Shown here: positions 42,636 through 54,285 of the stretch, one piece after another
Position numbering within the stretch: position 1 is the first letter of the stretch
How the letters are laid out: every line of letters starts with the position of its first letter
Assembly: GCA_023151115.1 (NCBI GenBank)
Contig: JAKLJP010000017.1
Span: forward strand, 1 to 64,000
Length of the DNA stretch: 64,000 nucleotides
Origin: Anaerolineae bacterium
Lineage (GTDB): Bacteria > Chloroflexota > Anaerolineae > 4572-78 > J111
Reading direction: 5' to 3'
Notes under the pieces: model-generated
What the model was told of the DNA's origin: nothing
Database searches by the model: none
The model's input: only the letters and a program-made list of their open reading frames with translations
Translations under genes and position numbers: made by a program

Positions 42636-44180
42636 GTGACAACCTCCAACGTAGCAGACTCCTCCGCGCAAAATAAGCCGCCCCTACTCGAAATGCGGGC
42701 GATTACCAAGCGTTTTCCCGGCGTTTTAGCCCTCTCTGAGGTTAACTTCACCGTTGGTCAAGGTGAAGTGGTGGCCCTGGTTGGCGAAAATGGGGCCGGC
42801 AAATCCACCTTGATGAAAATTATCTCCGGCGTCTATCTGGCCGATGCCGGCGAGATTATCTACAAAGGCAAGCCGGTTATTTTTACCAATCCCCGCCAGG
42901 CGCAGGCCGCCGGTATTGCCACCATTTATCAAGAACTCAATCAAGTTCCCCAACTTTCTATTACCGAAAATATTTTCCTCGGCAGCGAAATCACGCGCGG
43001 GCCGGTAATTGACTGGCCTGAAATGCACCGGCAGGCCCGGCAGCTTTTGGCCAAGCTGCGTTTGGATGTTGACCCGCGCACTAACCTGGGCCGGTTAGGC
43101 GTGGGTGAACAGCAGATGGTTGAGGTAGCCAAAGCCCTTCATCACAAAGCCGACTTGATCATTATGGATGAGCCGACGTCGGCCCTGAGTATCCGCGAGA
43201 TTCACGATCTGTTTGCCATTATCCGCGAGTTAAAAGCCAACGGCGTCTCCATTATCTATATCAGCCACCACCTGGACGAAGCTTTTGAGGTGAGCGACCG
43301 GATTACGGTGCTGCGCGATGGGCGTCATATTGCCACCCGGCCGGCCAAGACGCTTGATGTTGACCAACTCATCAGGTTAATGGTCGGGCGCGACCTGTCG
43401 GAGCAGTTTCCTAAAGAAGAAGCGCCGCGCGGGCCGGAAATATTCCGTGTCGAGGGCTTGAACCAGGGCAAACGGCTGCGCAATATCAGCTTTTCGGTGT
43501 ATGCCGGCGAAATTCTCGGCGTGGCCGGGCTGGTCGGCTCCGGGCGCACCGATTTGGTGCGGGCCATTTTTGGGGCCGACCCGATTGACAGCGGCAAGTT
43601 CTTTGTTCAGGGCCGCCAGGTCAGCATTAATAGTCCGCGCGATGCCATCCGGCACGGGATTGCTTTACTGACAGAAGACCGCAAACAGCAAGGGCTGCTG
43701 CTGCAACTCAATGTGCGTGAAAATATCACGCTGGCTGTGTTGGACCGATTGACCTCCACCTTCATGACCAATCAGCGTAAAGAAGCAGTGCTGGCGCAAA
43801 ATTATATTGACAAAATGGCTATCAAGGCTTCCAGCCAGAACCAGTTGGCGATCAACCTGTCGGGCGGCACTCAACAAAAGGTGGTTTTGAGTAAGTGGAT
43901 GGCGACCTCGCCTCGTCTGCTGATTTTTGATGAACCCACGCGCGGGATTGATGTGGGGGCTAAAGTTGAGATTTACCGGATGATGAACCAACTGGCCCAG
44001 GAAGGGGTGGCTATTTTGATGGTCAGCTCGGAACTGCCAGAGATTTTGGGCATGAGCGACCGGATTATGGTGATCCACAACGGCGCCGTCAGCGGCTTTC
44101 TGAGCCGGGCCGAAGCCACCGAAGAAAAAATAATGGAATACGCCACCAACTCTGAAAGAACATTAGCCAATTCAGCTTAA
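42636..44180 (+). CDS. Sugar ABC transporter, double ATP-binding subunit (RbsA/MglA type)
   Basis: 514 residues with two ABC domains, typical of ribose/galactose/xylose importers. The first has GENGAGKST (Walker A), [15 protein letters not shown] (signature region) and [11 protein letters not shown] (Walker B); the second has [23 protein letters not shown] and [14 protein letters not shown], with a degenerate Walker A, as usual for this family. The start is GTG at 42636 behind a weak AAGG. It is the first gene after the consensus promoter and operator, and the permease gene follows by 13 bp. Confidence 0.95.
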   Translation: MTTSNVADSSAQNKPPLLEMRAITKRFPGVLALSEVNFTVGQGEVVALVGENGAGKSTLMKIISGVYLADAGEIIYKGKPVIFTNPRQAQAAGIATIYQELNQVPQLSITENIFLGSEITRGPVIDWPEMHRQARQLLAKLRLDVDPRTNLGRLGVGEQQMVEVAKALHHKADLIIMDEPTSALSIREIHDLFAIIRELKANGVSIIYISHHLDEAFEVSDRITVLRDGRHIATRPAKTLDVDQLIRLMVGRDLSEQFPKEEAPRGPEIFRVEGLNQGKRLRNISFSVYAGEILGVAGLVGSGRTDLVRAIFGADPIDSGKFFVQGRQVSINSPRDAIRHGIALLTEDRKQQGLLLQLNVRENITLAVLDRLTSTFMTNQRKEAVLAQNYIDKMAIKASSQNQLAINLSGGTQQKVVLSKWMATSPRLLIFDEPTRGIDVGAKVEIYRMMNQLAQEGVAILMVSSELPEILGMSDRIMVIHNGAVSGFLSRAEATEEKIMEYATNSERTLANSA

Positions 44181-44193
44181 AGGTAAAGCCCCT

Positions 44194-45252
44194 ATGAGTG
44201 AAATCATCGCGCGTAAACGTTCCGATTATGATCTACGCGATCTATTAAGGAGATTAGTCACCGAAACCGGCCCGCTGCTGGTCTTGCTGTTGATGGTCGG
44301 CGGGTTGTGGATTGCTTCGCCCGCGTTTCGGACGCCGACCAGCCTGCTGCTTATTGGTCTGGAAGCAGCCGCCATTGGGATTGTAGCGGCGGGTCAGACC
44401 TTTGTCATTCTCACCGGCGGGATTGACCTGTCGGTGGAGGCGATGGTTTCATTTGCCGGAGTTATTGCGGCCATTCTCATCGCCGGCACCAATATCGCCG
44501 GCGGCCAGATAGCCTTTGGCATTCCAGCCTGGCAGGCCATCCTCATTGCTTTGGCATTGGGCGCATTGATTGGTTTGTTTCAAGGGGTGCTTATCACCAA
44601 GCTGAAGATGAATCCGCTCATTGTCACGCTGGGTTTTCGGAGTGTGTTGTTGGGCATCTCACTGGTAGCGACTCGCGGGGCGGGCATCAATATCCAAAAG
44701 GATGAATTTTTAACCTTTTTGACCAGCTATATCAACCTGGGAACGTTGCGCATCCCCATGCCGCTCATTATTGCCCTGGTTATTTATACCATTGTCTGGT
44801 TTACCCTGAAGCACACCAAACTGGGCCGTTACACCTACGCGATTGGCGGCAATCAGACCGCCGCCCGGCTTTCCGGCATCAACGTGGACCGGATGCTGAT
44901 TGTGATTTACGGCATCAGCGGTTTTTTGGCGGCCATCGGCGGCATTCTGGTGATGGGCCGGCTGCAATCGGGCGCGTATCAAAATGGCACCAACATGACG
45001 CTTATCTCGGTGGCGGCGGTGGTTATCGGCGGCACAGCGCTGTCGGGGGGTATTGGTGGTATCTGGGGTACGCTGGTCGGCGTTTTTATCATCCGGGTGG
45101 TGGATGCCGGCCTGGTTTACCTGGATGTGCCCTCCAACGCCAAGGAAATCGTTATCGGTGTGATTATTGTGCTGGCGGTCGCCCTGGACGTGATCCGGCG
45201 CGGTGAGATTCCCTGGCTGCGGCTGCCGGGTATGCGCTCGTCCAAATCCTAA
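44194..45252 (+). CDS. Sugar ABC transporter permease (RbsC family)
   Basis: 352 residues with about nine membrane helices of the ribose-type permease family; [20 protein letters not shown] is the family signature and [19 protein letters not shown] is the usual EAA-like loop region. It works with the double ATPase encoded 13 bp upstream and probably the binding protein at 45367. It is a cytoplasmic-membrane importer subunit. Confidence 0.94.
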   Translation: MSEIIARKRSDYDLRDLLRRLVTETGPLLVLLLMVGGLWIASPAFRTPTSLLLIGLEAAAIGIVAAGQTFVILTGGIDLSVEAMVSFAGVIAAILIAGTNIAGGQIAFGIPAWQAILIALALGALIGLFQGVLITKLKMNPLIVTLGFRSVLLGISLVATRGAGINIQKDEFLTFLTSYINLGTLRIPMPLIIALVIYTIVWFTLKHTKLGRYTYAIGGNQTAARLSGINVDRMLIVIYGISGFLAAIGGILVMGRLQSGAYQNGTNMTLISVAAVVIGGTALSGGIGGIWGTLVGVFIIRVVDAGLVYLDVPSNAKEIVIGVIIVLAVALDVIRRGEIPWLRLPGMRSSKS

Positions 45253-45366
45253 ATTCGCTGGAAGGAGGTGAGATTATTTACTCAACAAAGTCATGAGGAT
45301 GGTCAATGTGGTAAGGTTTTCCTGGACAAAGTTGTTTAAACATACACCTATACCAAGGAGTAAAAG

Positions 45367-46425
45367 ATGAGACAGAGTAAGCTTTTTTTATTAACGCTGG
45401 GGTTGGTAATCCTGACCCTGTTATTGGCCCAATATGTTATGGCTACCCCTGCCCCGGCAGCCGCTCAAACCCCGGAGGCAACAGCCGAAGCTACTGCTGA
45501 GGCCGAAGCGCCAAAGTGGTGCAGCAACACCAATATTGTTTTCTTCCCCGGTGGAGCGCCGGGCGGCCCCTTTGAAACCGTAGTTTACAATGGCGCTGTC
45601 CAGGCCGCCGCAGACCTGGGGGCCAATGTGGAATATGTCTGGTCCGATTGGAACCCGGAGCAAATGGTGACTCAATTTGCCGAGGCCGCTGCCACCCAAC
45701 CCGACGGCATCGCCATTATGGGCCACCCTGGGGTCGAAGCCTTCCAGGCGGTGGTTGATGAGGCCCGCGCGCAAGGGATTATTGTGACCAGCCAGAACGT
45801 AACCCTGCCCGAACTCGAGGCTGCATACAGCGCCGATGGCTTTGGCTATGTGGGTGCTGAACAATATTCGGCCGGCCATGCCCTGGGCGCCGAGGCGGTG
45901 AAACGCTTTGGTCTGGTGGCCGGTGACCGGGCGATGGTCTGGGGCTTGCTGGCCCAGGCGGGCCGGGGCGAGCGCACCCGAGGCGTGGTTGAAGCCCTGG
46001 AAGAGGCCGGGTTGACGGTGGATTATCTGGAAATTGACGACGCTACCAACGCCGATGCTTCGGCAGGTATCCCCACCTTTGTTGGGTATGTCTCGGCTAA
46101 CCCCGATGTCAAGCTGGTTGTGACCGACCACGGCAACCTGACCGGCACGCAGGAAGCCCTGTTATCTGCCGCCGGGCTGGAGCCTGACGCCATTTTTACC
46201 GCCGGGTTTGACCTCTCGCCGGCCACCATTGAGGGTATTCGCGGCGGTTGGACCGACCTGGTGATTGACCAGCAGCAATGGCTGCAAGGTTATCTGCCCA
46301 TTCTGCAAATCTGCCTGACCCACAACTATGCCTTCACCGGTCTGCATATTGATACCGGGGCCGGCTTTGCCTCTATTGATAACGTGGAATTGCTGGCCGA
46401 CCTGGTTGAACGGCAAATCCGGTAA
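45367..46425 (+). CDS. Sugar-binding protein of the first ABC transporter
   Basis: 352 residues of the periplasmic-binding-protein-4 (ribose/galactose) class. A signal peptide (about 4-32) ends in a classic AxA-type site and has no lipobox Cys, unlike the other binding proteins here, so it may be released or held by another partner. Sugar-binding loops include FFPGGAPGGPFE, GIAIMGHPGVEAF and VTDHGNLTGTQEALLSAAG. CCAAGGAG precedes the ATG. The substrate is not clear; arabinose or a related pentose is suggested by the locus. Confidence 0.9.
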   Translation: MRQSKLFLLTLGLVILTLLLAQYVMATPAPAAAQTPEATAEATAEAEAPKWCSNTNIVFFPGGAPGGPFETVVYNGAVQAAADLGANVEYVWSDWNPEQMVTQFAEAAATQPDGIAIMGHPGVEAFQAVVDEARAQGIIVTSQNVTLPELEAAYSADGFGYVGAEQYSAGHALGAEAVKRFGLVAGDRAMVWGLLAQAGRGERTRGVVEALEEAGLTVDYLEIDDATNADASAGIPTFVGYVSANPDVKLVVTDHGNLTGTQEALLSAAGLEPDAIFTAGFDLSPATIEGIRGGWTDLVIDQQQWLQGYLPILQICLTHNYAFTGLHIDTGAGFASIDNVELLADLVERQIR

Positions 46426-46460
46426 CTTCTCTAGATAAATATTGGCTAATGTATCAGGGG

Positions 46461-46508
46461 CGTGTTGCGTCTTGCGTAAAATTAACGGAACACGCAAGAC
46501 GCAACACG
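46461..46508. repeat. 17-bp perfect GTGTTGCGT-type hairpin
   Basis: CGTGTTGCGTCTTGCGT (46461-46477) and ACGCAAGACGCAACACG (46492-46508) are perfectly inverted around AAAATTAACGGAAC. It lies in the middle of the operon between the first binding-protein gene and the second ATPase gene, ending about 10 bases before the latter's Shine-Dalgarno. Confidence 0.85.
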
Positions 46509-46531
46509 AAATCTTCACCGGAGTGAATGTC

Positions 46532-47293
<762 letters not shown>

Positions 47294-47306
47294 AGGATGG
47301 TGTACT

Positions 47307-48326
47307 ATGAACTCGACTGTTGAGGATTCTGTGGCCGAACAAAGGCTGCCAAAAGTCCGTGAAAAATCTACTCCCGCCAAGTTCCTGCGCCGGTATGGCA
47401 CCCAGATAGGGATTCTGACCGTTTTTGTGCTGATGTGGCTTTCCTTTATCATTTCCGCACCCAAAACGTTTTTGGCCCCTCAAATTTATCTGGCTTTTAT
47501 GTCCACCATCCCCTTCTTTGCCATCATTGCCCTGCCGTTGACCATGCTGGTCATCGCCGGGGAAATGGACCTGTCTTTTCCGTCTATTATGGCTATCGGC
47601 ATGGTGGCTTTTGTAACGGTTCTTAACGCCACCAGCAACGTCTTTTTGGCCCTGCTGGCCGGCCTGGTAGCTGGATTTCTGGCCGGCTTACTAAACGGGG
47701 CCATTGTGGTTGGTATTGGTCTGCCCTCGCTGGTTGTAACCATTGGGACGCAGTTTTTCTGGCGAGGCGCGGTTTTGGTGTTGTTGAATGGTAAAGGCCA
47801 TACCCTGGCCGAGGCCAAAGGCACTTTTATTTACAACTTGTTGGTGGGCAAGGTGGCCGGTATCCCCATGCAAATGGTTTGGCTGGTGGTAGTGGCCGTG
47901 GTCGTTTGGATATTACTGAATCGCCATCGCTTTGGGGCCAATATTTACGTCATCGGTGATAACAAGCAGACGGCCGAACTGATGGGTGTCAACACGGCCC
48001 GCACCCGCATGCTGATGTTTGCCCTAGTAGGTATGGCGGCGGCTTTTGCCGGGATCCTGGCCAGTTTGCAGGTATCCTTTTTCTGGCCTTCGCTGGGTGA
48101 AGGCTATCTGCTTAGCACCCTGGCGGCGGTCTTTTTGGGCGGCACCTCGGTTTTTGGCGGGGTGGGCACAATTTTGGGCACGTTTATCGGCAGTTTTATC
48201 ATCGGAGCCATCCAGGCGGCGATTGTGGCCATTGGCCTGACCGGCTTCTGGACTGAACTGATCTATGGTTTGATCATTATTCTGTCGGTTTCGATGCACG
48301 CCATTCTGCGGCGTAGGGTGGAGTAA
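47307..48326 (+). CDS. Second sugar ABC transporter permease (RbsC/FrcC-like)
   Basis: 339 residues from the ATG at 47307 (AGAGGA lies 10 bases upstream); TTG at 47286 is a possible longer start. About nine helices; LPLTMLVIAGEMDLSFPSIM and QTAELMGVNTARTRMLMFALVGMAA are the family segments. It partners with the ATPase encoded just upstream and the binding protein at 48546. A MITE-like element begins at its stop codon. Confidence 0.93.
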   Translation: MNSTVEDSVAEQRLPKVREKSTPAKFLRRYGTQIGILTVFVLMWLSFIISAPKTFLAPQIYLAFMSTIPFFAIIALPLTMLVIAGEMDLSFPSIMAIGMVAFVTVLNATSNVFLALLAGLVAGFLAGLLNGAIVVGIGLPSLVVTIGTQFFWRGAVLVLLNGKGHTLAEAKGTFIYNLLVGKVAGIPMQMVWLVVVAVVVWILLNRHRFGANIYVIGDNKQTAELMGVNTARTRMLMFALVGMAAAFAGILASLQVSFFWPSLGEGYLLSTLAAVFLGGTSVFGGVGTILGTFIGSFIIGAIQAAIVAIGLTGFWTELIYGLIIILSVSMHAILRRRVE

Positions 48327-48442
48327 GGCAGTTCCAAGATTTAAATCCTTCAAGGACGTGGTGCGTGGTGCGTAACATAATACATCACGCACCACGCACT
48401 ACGCACCACGAGAATGGAAGTTTTATTTTCTTGGAATTGCCT
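48326..48442. mobile_element. MITE-like element, GGCAGTTCCAAGA ends with GTGCGTGGTGCGT core
   Basis: AGGCAGTTCCAAGA (48326-48339) and TCTTGGAATTGCCT (48429-48442) are inverted ends with one mismatch. Nested inside is the hairpin CGTGGTGCGTGGTGCGT (48357-48373) with ACGCACTACGCACCACG (48394-48410). The same ends, but another core, occur at 52544-52676. The element starts on the last base of the permease stop codon. Confidence 0.75.
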
Positions 48443-48545
48443 AAGCTAGGCGATCTACTAGAAATGCTATACTTCTAGTTACAAAGTGGGGTCGGAAGAG
48501 GTGAGATCGGACCTTGACCGACAATACTAAAAAGAGGAGGTTGAG

Positions 48546-49748
48546 ATGTTTCATCCACGAAGTTTCACGATCATTTCCTTAGTAGTAATTCTGCTGCTCA
48601 TGGCCGCTTGCGGCGGCGCAGCTACCCCTGCCCCAGAGCAGCCCGCAGCCACCGAAGCCCCGGCTGAACAACCGGCGGCGACTGAGGAAGCTGCCCCCAC
48701 CGAGGCCCCGGCGACCGAAGAAGCCGCGGCTACGGAAGAAGCTCCGGCGGCCACCGAAGAAGCGGCAGCAGAACCAGCCGAAGGTGGGGCGCACACGATA
48801 GGGTTTGTGCCGCCGGCGTTGACCAGTCCGTTCCACGTGGCGATGGTGGATGGGGCGACGGCCCGGAGCGAGGAGTTGGGCTGGACAATTGATGTGCAAG
48901 CGCCGGCCAGCGAAGGCGACTTTGCGGCGTTTGTGACGACGGTGGAACAACTGCTTGAAAAGGGCGTTGAAGCCATCAGCATCAACCCGATTGGGACGGA
49001 CTCGGCCATCACAGCGGTGAAGGCGGCCAATGCGAAGGGCGTGCCGATCCTGGCCCACAACTTCATCACCCCGTTTTCGGAAGGGGAAGTGAACGCCTAC
49101 ATTGGCTATGACCAGTGGGGTGGCGCGGAGAAGTTGGCCGCGGCGACTTGTGAGTTGATTGCCAAGAAGTACAACAGCACGCCGGCGGAGACGAGCGGCA
49201 AGGTGTTCATCCTGTTGGGGATAGACAGCATCTTCTCGCACCGGCGGACAGGCGGCTTCAAAGCCGGCTTGGAAAAGAACTGCCCCAATGTGGAAGTGGT
49301 TGGCGAGCAGAGCGCCGAGTGGCTGCGGACGAAGGGTTCGGAAGTGGCGGCGATTGCTTTGCAGAAAGACCCGGACATAGATGTGTTCTATGGCAACAGC
49401 GACGAGATGGCGATAGGGGCAGCGTTGGCTGCGGAGCAGTTGGGACTGGTTATCAATCAGGACTTCTTCGCGGTTGGGATTGACGGCAACCAGCCGACGC
49501 TGGATTTGTTGAAGGAAGGCAAGTTCAGCGCGACTCTCGGTGTAGACCCGGTGCGGATGGGGGTGACGGTGGTGGACACGATGGAGAAGATCTTCGCCGG
49601 TGAGGAAGTGCCGGAGATTATCCTGACTCCATCGGTGGTGGTCACACCGGAGAACCTGCAAGATTACCTGGACGGCAAGCTGTGGACTGAGCCGGTGGCC
49701 GGTTTCCCCGAACTCGATAACGACCTGCCCACCGTCCCGGAAGAATAA
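48546..49748 (+). CDS. Lipoprotein sugar-binding protein of the second ABC transporter
   Basis: 400 residues; AGAGGAGG precedes the ATG. Lipobox LLMAAC (Cys about 22), an Ala/Glu/Pro/Thr spacer (about 25-85), then a periplasmic-binding-protein-4 domain: [60 protein letters not shown] and [16 protein letters not shown]. From about 48790 on, codons end in G much more often than in the neighbours. A 13-bp hairpin follows the stop. Confidence 0.93.
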   Translation: MFHPRSFTIISLVVILLLMAACGGAATPAPEQPAATEAPAEQPAATEEAAPTEAPATEEAAATEEAPAATEEAAAEPAEGGAHTIGFVPPALTSPFHVAMVDGATARSEELGWTIDVQAPASEGDFAAFVTTVEQLLEKGVEAISINPIGTDSAITAVKAANAKGVPILAHNFITPFSEGEVNAYIGYDQWGGAEKLAAATCELIAKKYNSTPAETSGKVFILLGIDSIFSHRRTGGFKAGLEKNCPNVEVVGEQSAEWLRTKGSEVAAIALQKDPDIDVFYGNSDEMAIGAALAAEQLGLVINQDFFAVGIDGNQPTLDLLKEGKFSATLGVDPVRMGVTVVDTMEKIFAGEEVPEIILTPSVVVTPENLQDYLDGKLWTEPVAGFPELDNDLPTVPEE

Positions 49749-49772
49749 ACCTTAACGAATTATTATTCAATC

Positions 49773-49810
49773 GGTGGCCCCTTCTTTTGACCCAGAGAGA
49801 AGGGGCCACC
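49773..49810 (+). terminator. Strong hairpin after the second binding-protein gene
   Basis: GGTGGCCCCTTCT (49773-49785) and AGAAGGGGCCACC (49798-49810) form a perfect 13-bp stem with a 12-base loop. Only a weak T-stretch follows, so it may stop transcription or protect the mRNA end. Confidence 0.75.
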
Positions 49811-49834
49811 TTAAAAACTTGTGCTACTCAAACT

Positions 49835-49928
49835 CATGTCATTTCGAGACCGAAGGTCGAGAAATCCCCAGGGCACAACACATAAGGGGAAGGTGTCGGG
49901 GATTTCTCCCTGCGGTCGAAATGACATG
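49835..49928. repeat. Family A palindromic repeat
   Basis: CATGTCATTTCGAGACCGAA and GGTCGAAATGACATG are the ends. The inside matches 38465-38558 almost throughout. It lies in the leader before the LacI-family regulator gene. Confidence 0.88.
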
Positions 49929-49976
49929 GCTGAGCGGTTACAAAACTTGGTTTTTAGTGGATAAGCGGCAAGCCCT

Positions 49977-51008
49977 ATGTCGGTGCATAAACAGGTAACC
50001 ATCAGGCAGGTGGCGCAACAAGCGGGGGTATCTACCCAAACCGTCTCCCGCGTGCTCAATAATCGCCCCGATGTTGCGGCTGAAACGCGCGAGTTGGTCC
50101 AACAGATTATCAATCAGCTTGGTTACAAGCCCAGCGCTTTGGCCCGGAGTTTGATTCGCCGGCGCAGCCTGACCCTGGGTGTGGTCATTGCCGAGTTGGG
50201 ACAGTATGGTCCAATGCGCCGCCTGATTGGTATAGAGCAAGGGGCAACGGAATTTGGCTACCGGCTGCACTTGAGCTTGGTCCACCAACCCGAAATAGAT
50301 AATGGAGATCAAATTCTCGATGAGTTGTTGGCCTGGCACGTGGATGGCATTATCTGGGCTGTCCCCGAAGTTGGGCATAACCGGATTTGGTTGCAGCGAA
50401 AAATCTCCCAGTTGCCGGTGCCGGTGGTGCTTATTTGCGAACAGCCCCTATACAGCGAGCATGCTGTTTCGATTGATAACCGGGTTGGCGGCTTGCTGGC
50501 CACCCAGCACTTATTAGCCCGGGGCTACCGGCAGATTGGAATTATTACCGGGCCTTTAAGCTGGGTGGCGGCGCAACAACGTCTTTTGGGTTGGCAGGAG
50601 GCATTACCCACTTACCAAAATCGGCAAATATTTGAAGGCGATTGGTCGGCCGCCAGTGGTGAGCAGGGCCTTTACCAGTTGCGCCAGCAGTATCCTGAAT
50701 TGGATGCGGTGTTTGTCAGTAACGACCAGATGGCCCTGGGTGTGTTGCAGGCTGCCCACCAGTTAAGTCTATGTGTGCCTGAAGATTTGGGGGTTGTGGG
50801 GTTTGATAACATCCCGGAAGCCGCCTACTTTACCCCACCTCTCACGACTATTCGGCACAAATTGATGGACCAGGGCAGGATAGGGGTGCAGAGATTGATC
50901 GAAATGATTGAAATCCGGCGTAGTGGAATGTCTCTATCCTCACCCGTGACTTCCCTGCTACAACCGGAATTGGTTATTAGAAAAAGTGCTGCTAAAAACA
51001 TAGGCTGA
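49977..51008 (+). CDS. LacI-family transcription regulator of the pentose locus
   Basis: 343 residues. The LacI-type HTH is clear at about 8-56 ([23 protein letters not shown], hinge [15 protein letters not shown]), followed by the sugar-binding core (about 65-335; [43 protein letters not shown]). It is the nearest regulator to araA, 16 bp upstream of it, and probably responds to a sugar imported by this locus. Its operator may be the palindrome at 42582, but no second copy of that sequence is visible near araA, so the link is inferred only from proximity. Confidence 0.93.
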   Translation: MSVHKQVTIRQVAQQAGVSTQTVSRVLNNRPDVAAETRELVQQIINQLGYKPSALARSLIRRRSLTLGVVIAELGQYGPMRRLIGIEQGATEFGYRLHLSLVHQPEIDNGDQILDELLAWHVDGIIWAVPEVGHNRIWLQRKISQLPVPVVLICEQPLYSEHAVSIDNRVGGLLATQHLLARGYRQIGIITGPLSWVAAQQRLLGWQEALPTYQNRQIFEGDWSAASGEQGLYQLRQQYPELDAVFVSNDQMALGVLQAAHQLSLCVPEDLGVVGFDNIPEAAYFTPPLTTIRHKLMDQGRIGVQRLIEMIEIRRSGMSLSSPVTSLLQPELVIRKSAAKNIG

Positions 51009-51024
51009 AAAGGAGCAAGCTAAA

Positions 51025-52530
51025 ATGATTGATCTCAAACAATTTGAGGTGTGGTTCATTACCGGCAGCCAGCATCTCTACGGACCTGAAACCCTGGCGA
51101 AAGTAGCCGAACATTCGCAAACCATTGCCCAGGCCCTGGATCAATCGGTTAAAATCCCGGTCAAGGTGGTGTTTAAGCCGGTTCTGACCACCCCTGATGC
51201 CATTCACCAGTTATGCCTGGAAGCCAACGCTGCCCAAACCTGTGTCGGCCTGATTACCTGGATGCATACTTTCTCTCCGGCCAAAATGTGGATTGCGGGC
51301 TTAAAGACGTTACAAAAACCGCTGGCCCATCTGCACACCCAGTACAATCGCGATATTCCGTGGGCAGATATTGACATGGACTTTATGAATCTGAACCAAT
51401 CCGCCCACGGCGACCGCGAATTTGGTTTTATCGGCAGCCGGATGCGCCTGGAGCGCAAGGTGGTGGTGGGGCACTGGCAAGAAGAAGATGTCCAGGCTCG
51501 CCTGGGGGCGTGGACGCGAGCGGCCTGCGCCTGGCACGATGCTCAAGGCGCTCGCTTCGCCCGCTTTGGCGACAACATGCGCGAGGTAGCCGTAACCGAA
51601 GGCGATAAGGTCAACGCTCAGATGAGGCTGGGCTATAGCGTCAATGGCTACGGCGTGGGCGATTTGGTTCGATTTGTGAACGAGGTGTCGGATGGGGAGG
51701 TAGACCAAGTTATCCAGGAATATCTCGACCAATATAATGTTGCGCCGGCGCTGCGTCCCGGAAGCGAGCGAAATCAGTCGCTGCGAGATGGGGCGCGGAT
51801 CGAAATTGGCTTACGTCATTTCCTTGAACACGGCAATTTCAAAGGGTTCACCACTTCTTTCGAGGACCTGCACGGCCTGGCCCAGCTCCCCGGCCTGGGC
51901 GTCCAACGGTTGATGGCTGCGGATTATGGTTTTGCCGGTGAGGGGGACTGGAAAACGGCGGCCTTAGTGCGAGCCATGAAGGTGATGAGCGCCGGTCTGG
52001 ATGGTGGTACCTCCTTTATGGAAGATTACACCTATCACCTGAGTCCAGATGGCATGAAGGTGCTGGGGGCGCACATGCTGGAAATCTGCCCCAGCATCGC
52101 CGCTACCAAACCATCGCTTGAAGTTCACCCGCTGTCCATCGGTGGTAAGGCCGACCCGGTTCGGTTGGTGTTTGATGCCAAGACCGGGCCGGCGGTCAAT
52201 GCGGCGGTTATGGAAATGGGCAATCGTCTGCGGATGGTTGTCAATGCGGTTGACGCCGTACCGACAGATGCGCCGCTGCCCAAGCTGCCGGTGGCCAGAG
52301 CCTTGTGGCTGCCGCAACCCGATTTAAAGACGGCGGCGGCAACCTGGATTCTGGCCGGCGGGGCCCATCACACCGGCTTTAGCCTGGCGCTAACCGCTGA
52401 ACATTTGGAGGATTTTGCCGAAATGGCCGGTATGGAATTTTTACTGATTGATCAAGAAACCACCGTCTCCGGTTTCAAAAAAGAGCTGCGTTGGAACGAC
52501 CTGTACTACCACCTGGCTAAAGGGTTGTAG
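51025..52530 (+). CDS. araA: L-arabinose isomerase
   Basis: 501 residues, the normal length for AraA. It converts L-arabinose to L-ribulose in the cytoplasm with Mn2+. [20 protein letters not shown] near the start, [43 protein letters not shown], and the metal-binding Glu/His segments [24 protein letters not shown] and [10 protein letters not shown] are the diagnostic stretches. AAAAGGAG lies between the LacI stop and the ATG, so both genes belong to one transcript. Confidence 0.97.
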   Translation: MIDLKQFEVWFITGSQHLYGPETLAKVAEHSQTIAQALDQSVKIPVKVVFKPVLTTPDAIHQLCLEANAAQTCVGLITWMHTFSPAKMWIAGLKTLQKPLAHLHTQYNRDIPWADIDMDFMNLNQSAHGDREFGFIGSRMRLERKVVVGHWQEEDVQARLGAWTRAACAWHDAQGARFARFGDNMREVAVTEGDKVNAQMRLGYSVNGYGVGDLVRFVNEVSDGEVDQVIQEYLDQYNVAPALRPGSERNQSLRDGARIEIGLRHFLEHGNFKGFTTSFEDLHGLAQLPGLGVQRLMAADYGFAGEGDWKTAALVRAMKVMSAGLDGGTSFMEDYTYHLSPDGMKVLGAHMLEICPSIAATKPSLEVHPLSIGGKADPVRLVFDAKTGPAVNAAVMEMGNRLRMVVNAVDAVPTDAPLPKLPVARALWLPQPDLKTAAATWILAGGAHHTGFSLALTAEHLEDFAEMAGMEFLLIDQETTVSGFKKELRWNDLYYHLAKGL

Positions 52531-52543
52531 CTAAGACTCTATA

Positions 52544-52676
52544 AGACAGTTCCAAGAAGATAATTACTCAATATTCGTGTTGCGTCTTACGTGAGATAAA
52601 GCGGACGGAACACGCCGCCACAGGCACGCAAGCGAGACGCAACACGTTTTGGTTAATTTAAATCTTGGAACTGCCT
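52544..52676. mobile_element. MITE-like element, second copy with another core
   Basis: AGACAGTTCCAAGA (52544-52557) and TCTTGGAACTGCCT (52663-52676) match the ends of the element at 48326. The nested core is CGTGTTGCGTCT (52576-52587) with AGACGCAACACG (52635-52646), different from that at 48326. It lies in the 308-bp gap after araA. Confidence 0.75.
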
Positions 52677-52696
52677 AACTTGGACAAGCCAGAGCC

Positions 52697-52757
52697 AAGA
52701 AATAAGAAATTAGAAGTGAGGAAACTGTCTGTTCTTATTTCTAAATTCTTATTTCTT
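52697..52757. repeat. AT-rich inverted repeat before the fucose-isomerase-like gene
   Basis: AAGAAATAAGAAATTA (52697-52712) and TAAATTCTTATTTCTT (52742-52757) pair with one mismatch. The words repeat within each arm. A separate TTAGTG (52778-52783) and CACTAA (52806-52811) pair lies closer to the gene and could be an operator. Confidence 0.55.
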
Positions 52758-52838
52758 AAGTCCGTTCAGCTTCTTGCTTAGTGTACAAGAATCTTATTGT
52801 TTAGGCACTAATTAACCTTAATCATAAGGAAATGAACA

Positions 52839-54281
52839 ATGAATAAACCAGTTTTAGGTGTTATTGTTGGCAACAGAGGCTTTTTCCCCGACCACCTGTG
52901 CGACGCCGGGCGTCAAACCATCTTGAAAATACTGGCCGAAGAAGGGATTGAAGCCGTTGCCCTCACTTCGGCGGATACCCCTTTTGGCAGTATTGAAAGT
53001 TTGAATGACGCCCAAAAATGCGCCGACCTGTTCAAAAAAAATGCCGACCGGATTGATGGCATCCTGGTCACGCTGCCCAACTTTGGCGACGAGCGCGCCA
53101 TCGCCAATGCGCTGCGCTGGTCCAATTTGAATGTACCTGTTTTGATTCACGCCTTTGCCGATGACCCCACCCGAATGACCATCGCCGACCGGCGCGACTC
53201 GTTTTGCGGCAAAATGTCGGCCTGTAACAACCTGCGCCAGTACGGCATCAAATACTCTTTGACCACCTTGCACACGGTTGACCCGGAAAGCGACAGCTTC
53301 AAGACCGACCTGCGCCGCTTTGTAAGCACCTGCCGGGTGGTGCGCGGCCTGCGCAACGCCCGCATTGGGGCGCTGGGCGCTCGCCCGACGGCTTTCAATA
53401 CCGTGCGTTACAGCGAAAAACTGTTTGAGCGCAGCGGCATTTCCGTCGAAACGCTGGACCTATCGGAAGCCTTTGGCCGGATCAACCGCCTGGGCAACGA
53501 TGAGCCGGCGGTTAGCGCCAAGCTGGATGAGATTAACAGCTATGTGCCCACCAAAGGTATTCCCCAGGAGTCCCTGTTGAAAATGGCCAAGCTCGGCGTG
53601 GTGGTGGACCGCTGGATGAGCGACCAAAACCTGGTCGCCAGCGCCTTGCAGTGTTGGACCTCGATGGAAGAATATTTTGGCGTTGTGCCTTGCACCGTTA
53701 TGAGCATGATGAGCAACAAGCTGATGCCGTCGGCCTGCGAGACCGACATTGCCGGCGTAGTGGGTATGTATGCCCTGGCCCTGGCTTCGGAAAAGCCAAG
53801 CGCGTTGGTGGATTGGAACAACAATTACGGCGACGACCCGGATAAAGGCGTCATCTTCCACTGCTCTAACCTGCCCAAAGGCGTCTTCACCAACCAGAAT
53901 GACGCCGGTTTGATTTCGCCCGACGACATCCCGGTGATGGATTTTCAGGAAATTATTGCCGGGACGGTGGGCAAAGAAAATACCTTCGGCACGGTGGTCG
54001 GCCGGGTGCGGGCCGAGCCGTTTACCTACTGCCGCGTCTCCACCGACGACCTCGGCGGCAAAATAAGCGCCTACGTGGGCGAAGGCGAGCTGACCAACGA
54101 CCCGCTCAAAACCTTCGGCGGTTACGGCGTGGTGCGCGTGCCCAACCTGCAAGGGCTGCTGCACTACATCTGCGAAAACGGCTTTGAGCATCATACCGCT
54201 ATCAACCTGTCTCAAACCGCCACCGCCGTCAACGAAGCTTTAGGCAAGTATTTGGGTTGGGAAGTTTATTATCACCGCTAA
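52839..54281 (+). CDS. L-fucose/arabinose-isomerase-like protein
   Basis: 480 residues of the broad L-fucose-isomerase family (COG2407 type), with no close similarity to AraA. Seen are [48 protein letters not shown] and [22 protein letters not shown]; the last two match the substrate/metal region of the family. ATAAGGAAA precedes the ATG. It would interconvert an aldose and a ketose. Its place between araA and an FGGY kinase suggests a second sugar, such as fucose, D-arabinose or another deoxy or branched sugar; which one cannot be read from sequence. Confidence 0.85.
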   Translation: MNKPVLGVIVGNRGFFPDHLCDAGRQTILKILAEEGIEAVALTSADTPFGSIESLNDAQKCADLFKKNADRIDGILVTLPNFGDERAIANALRWSNLNVPVLIHAFADDPTRMTIADRRDSFCGKMSACNNLRQYGIKYSLTTLHTVDPESDSFKTDLRRFVSTCRVVRGLRNARIGALGARPTAFNTVRYSEKLFERSGISVETLDLSEAFGRINRLGNDEPAVSAKLDEINSYVPTKGIPQESLLKMAKLGVVVDRWMSDQNLVASALQCWTSMEEYFGVVPCTVMSMMSNKLMPSACETDIAGVVGMYALALASEKPSALVDWNNNYGDDPDKGVIFHCSNLPKGVFTNQNDAGLISPDDIPVMDFQEIIAGTVGKENTFGTVVGRVRAEPFTYCRVSTDDLGGKISAYVGEGELTNDPLKTFGGYGVVRVPNLQGLLHYICENGFEHHTAINLSQTATAVNEALGKYLGWEVYYHR

Positions 54282-54285
54282 TTAA

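Noticed and set aside
48579..49661. 360-residue open frame on the minus strand of the second binding-protein gene
   Set aside because: The plus-strand gene is a clear lipoprotein binding protein; the minus frame is an Arg/His-rich mirror caused by the G-ending codons.
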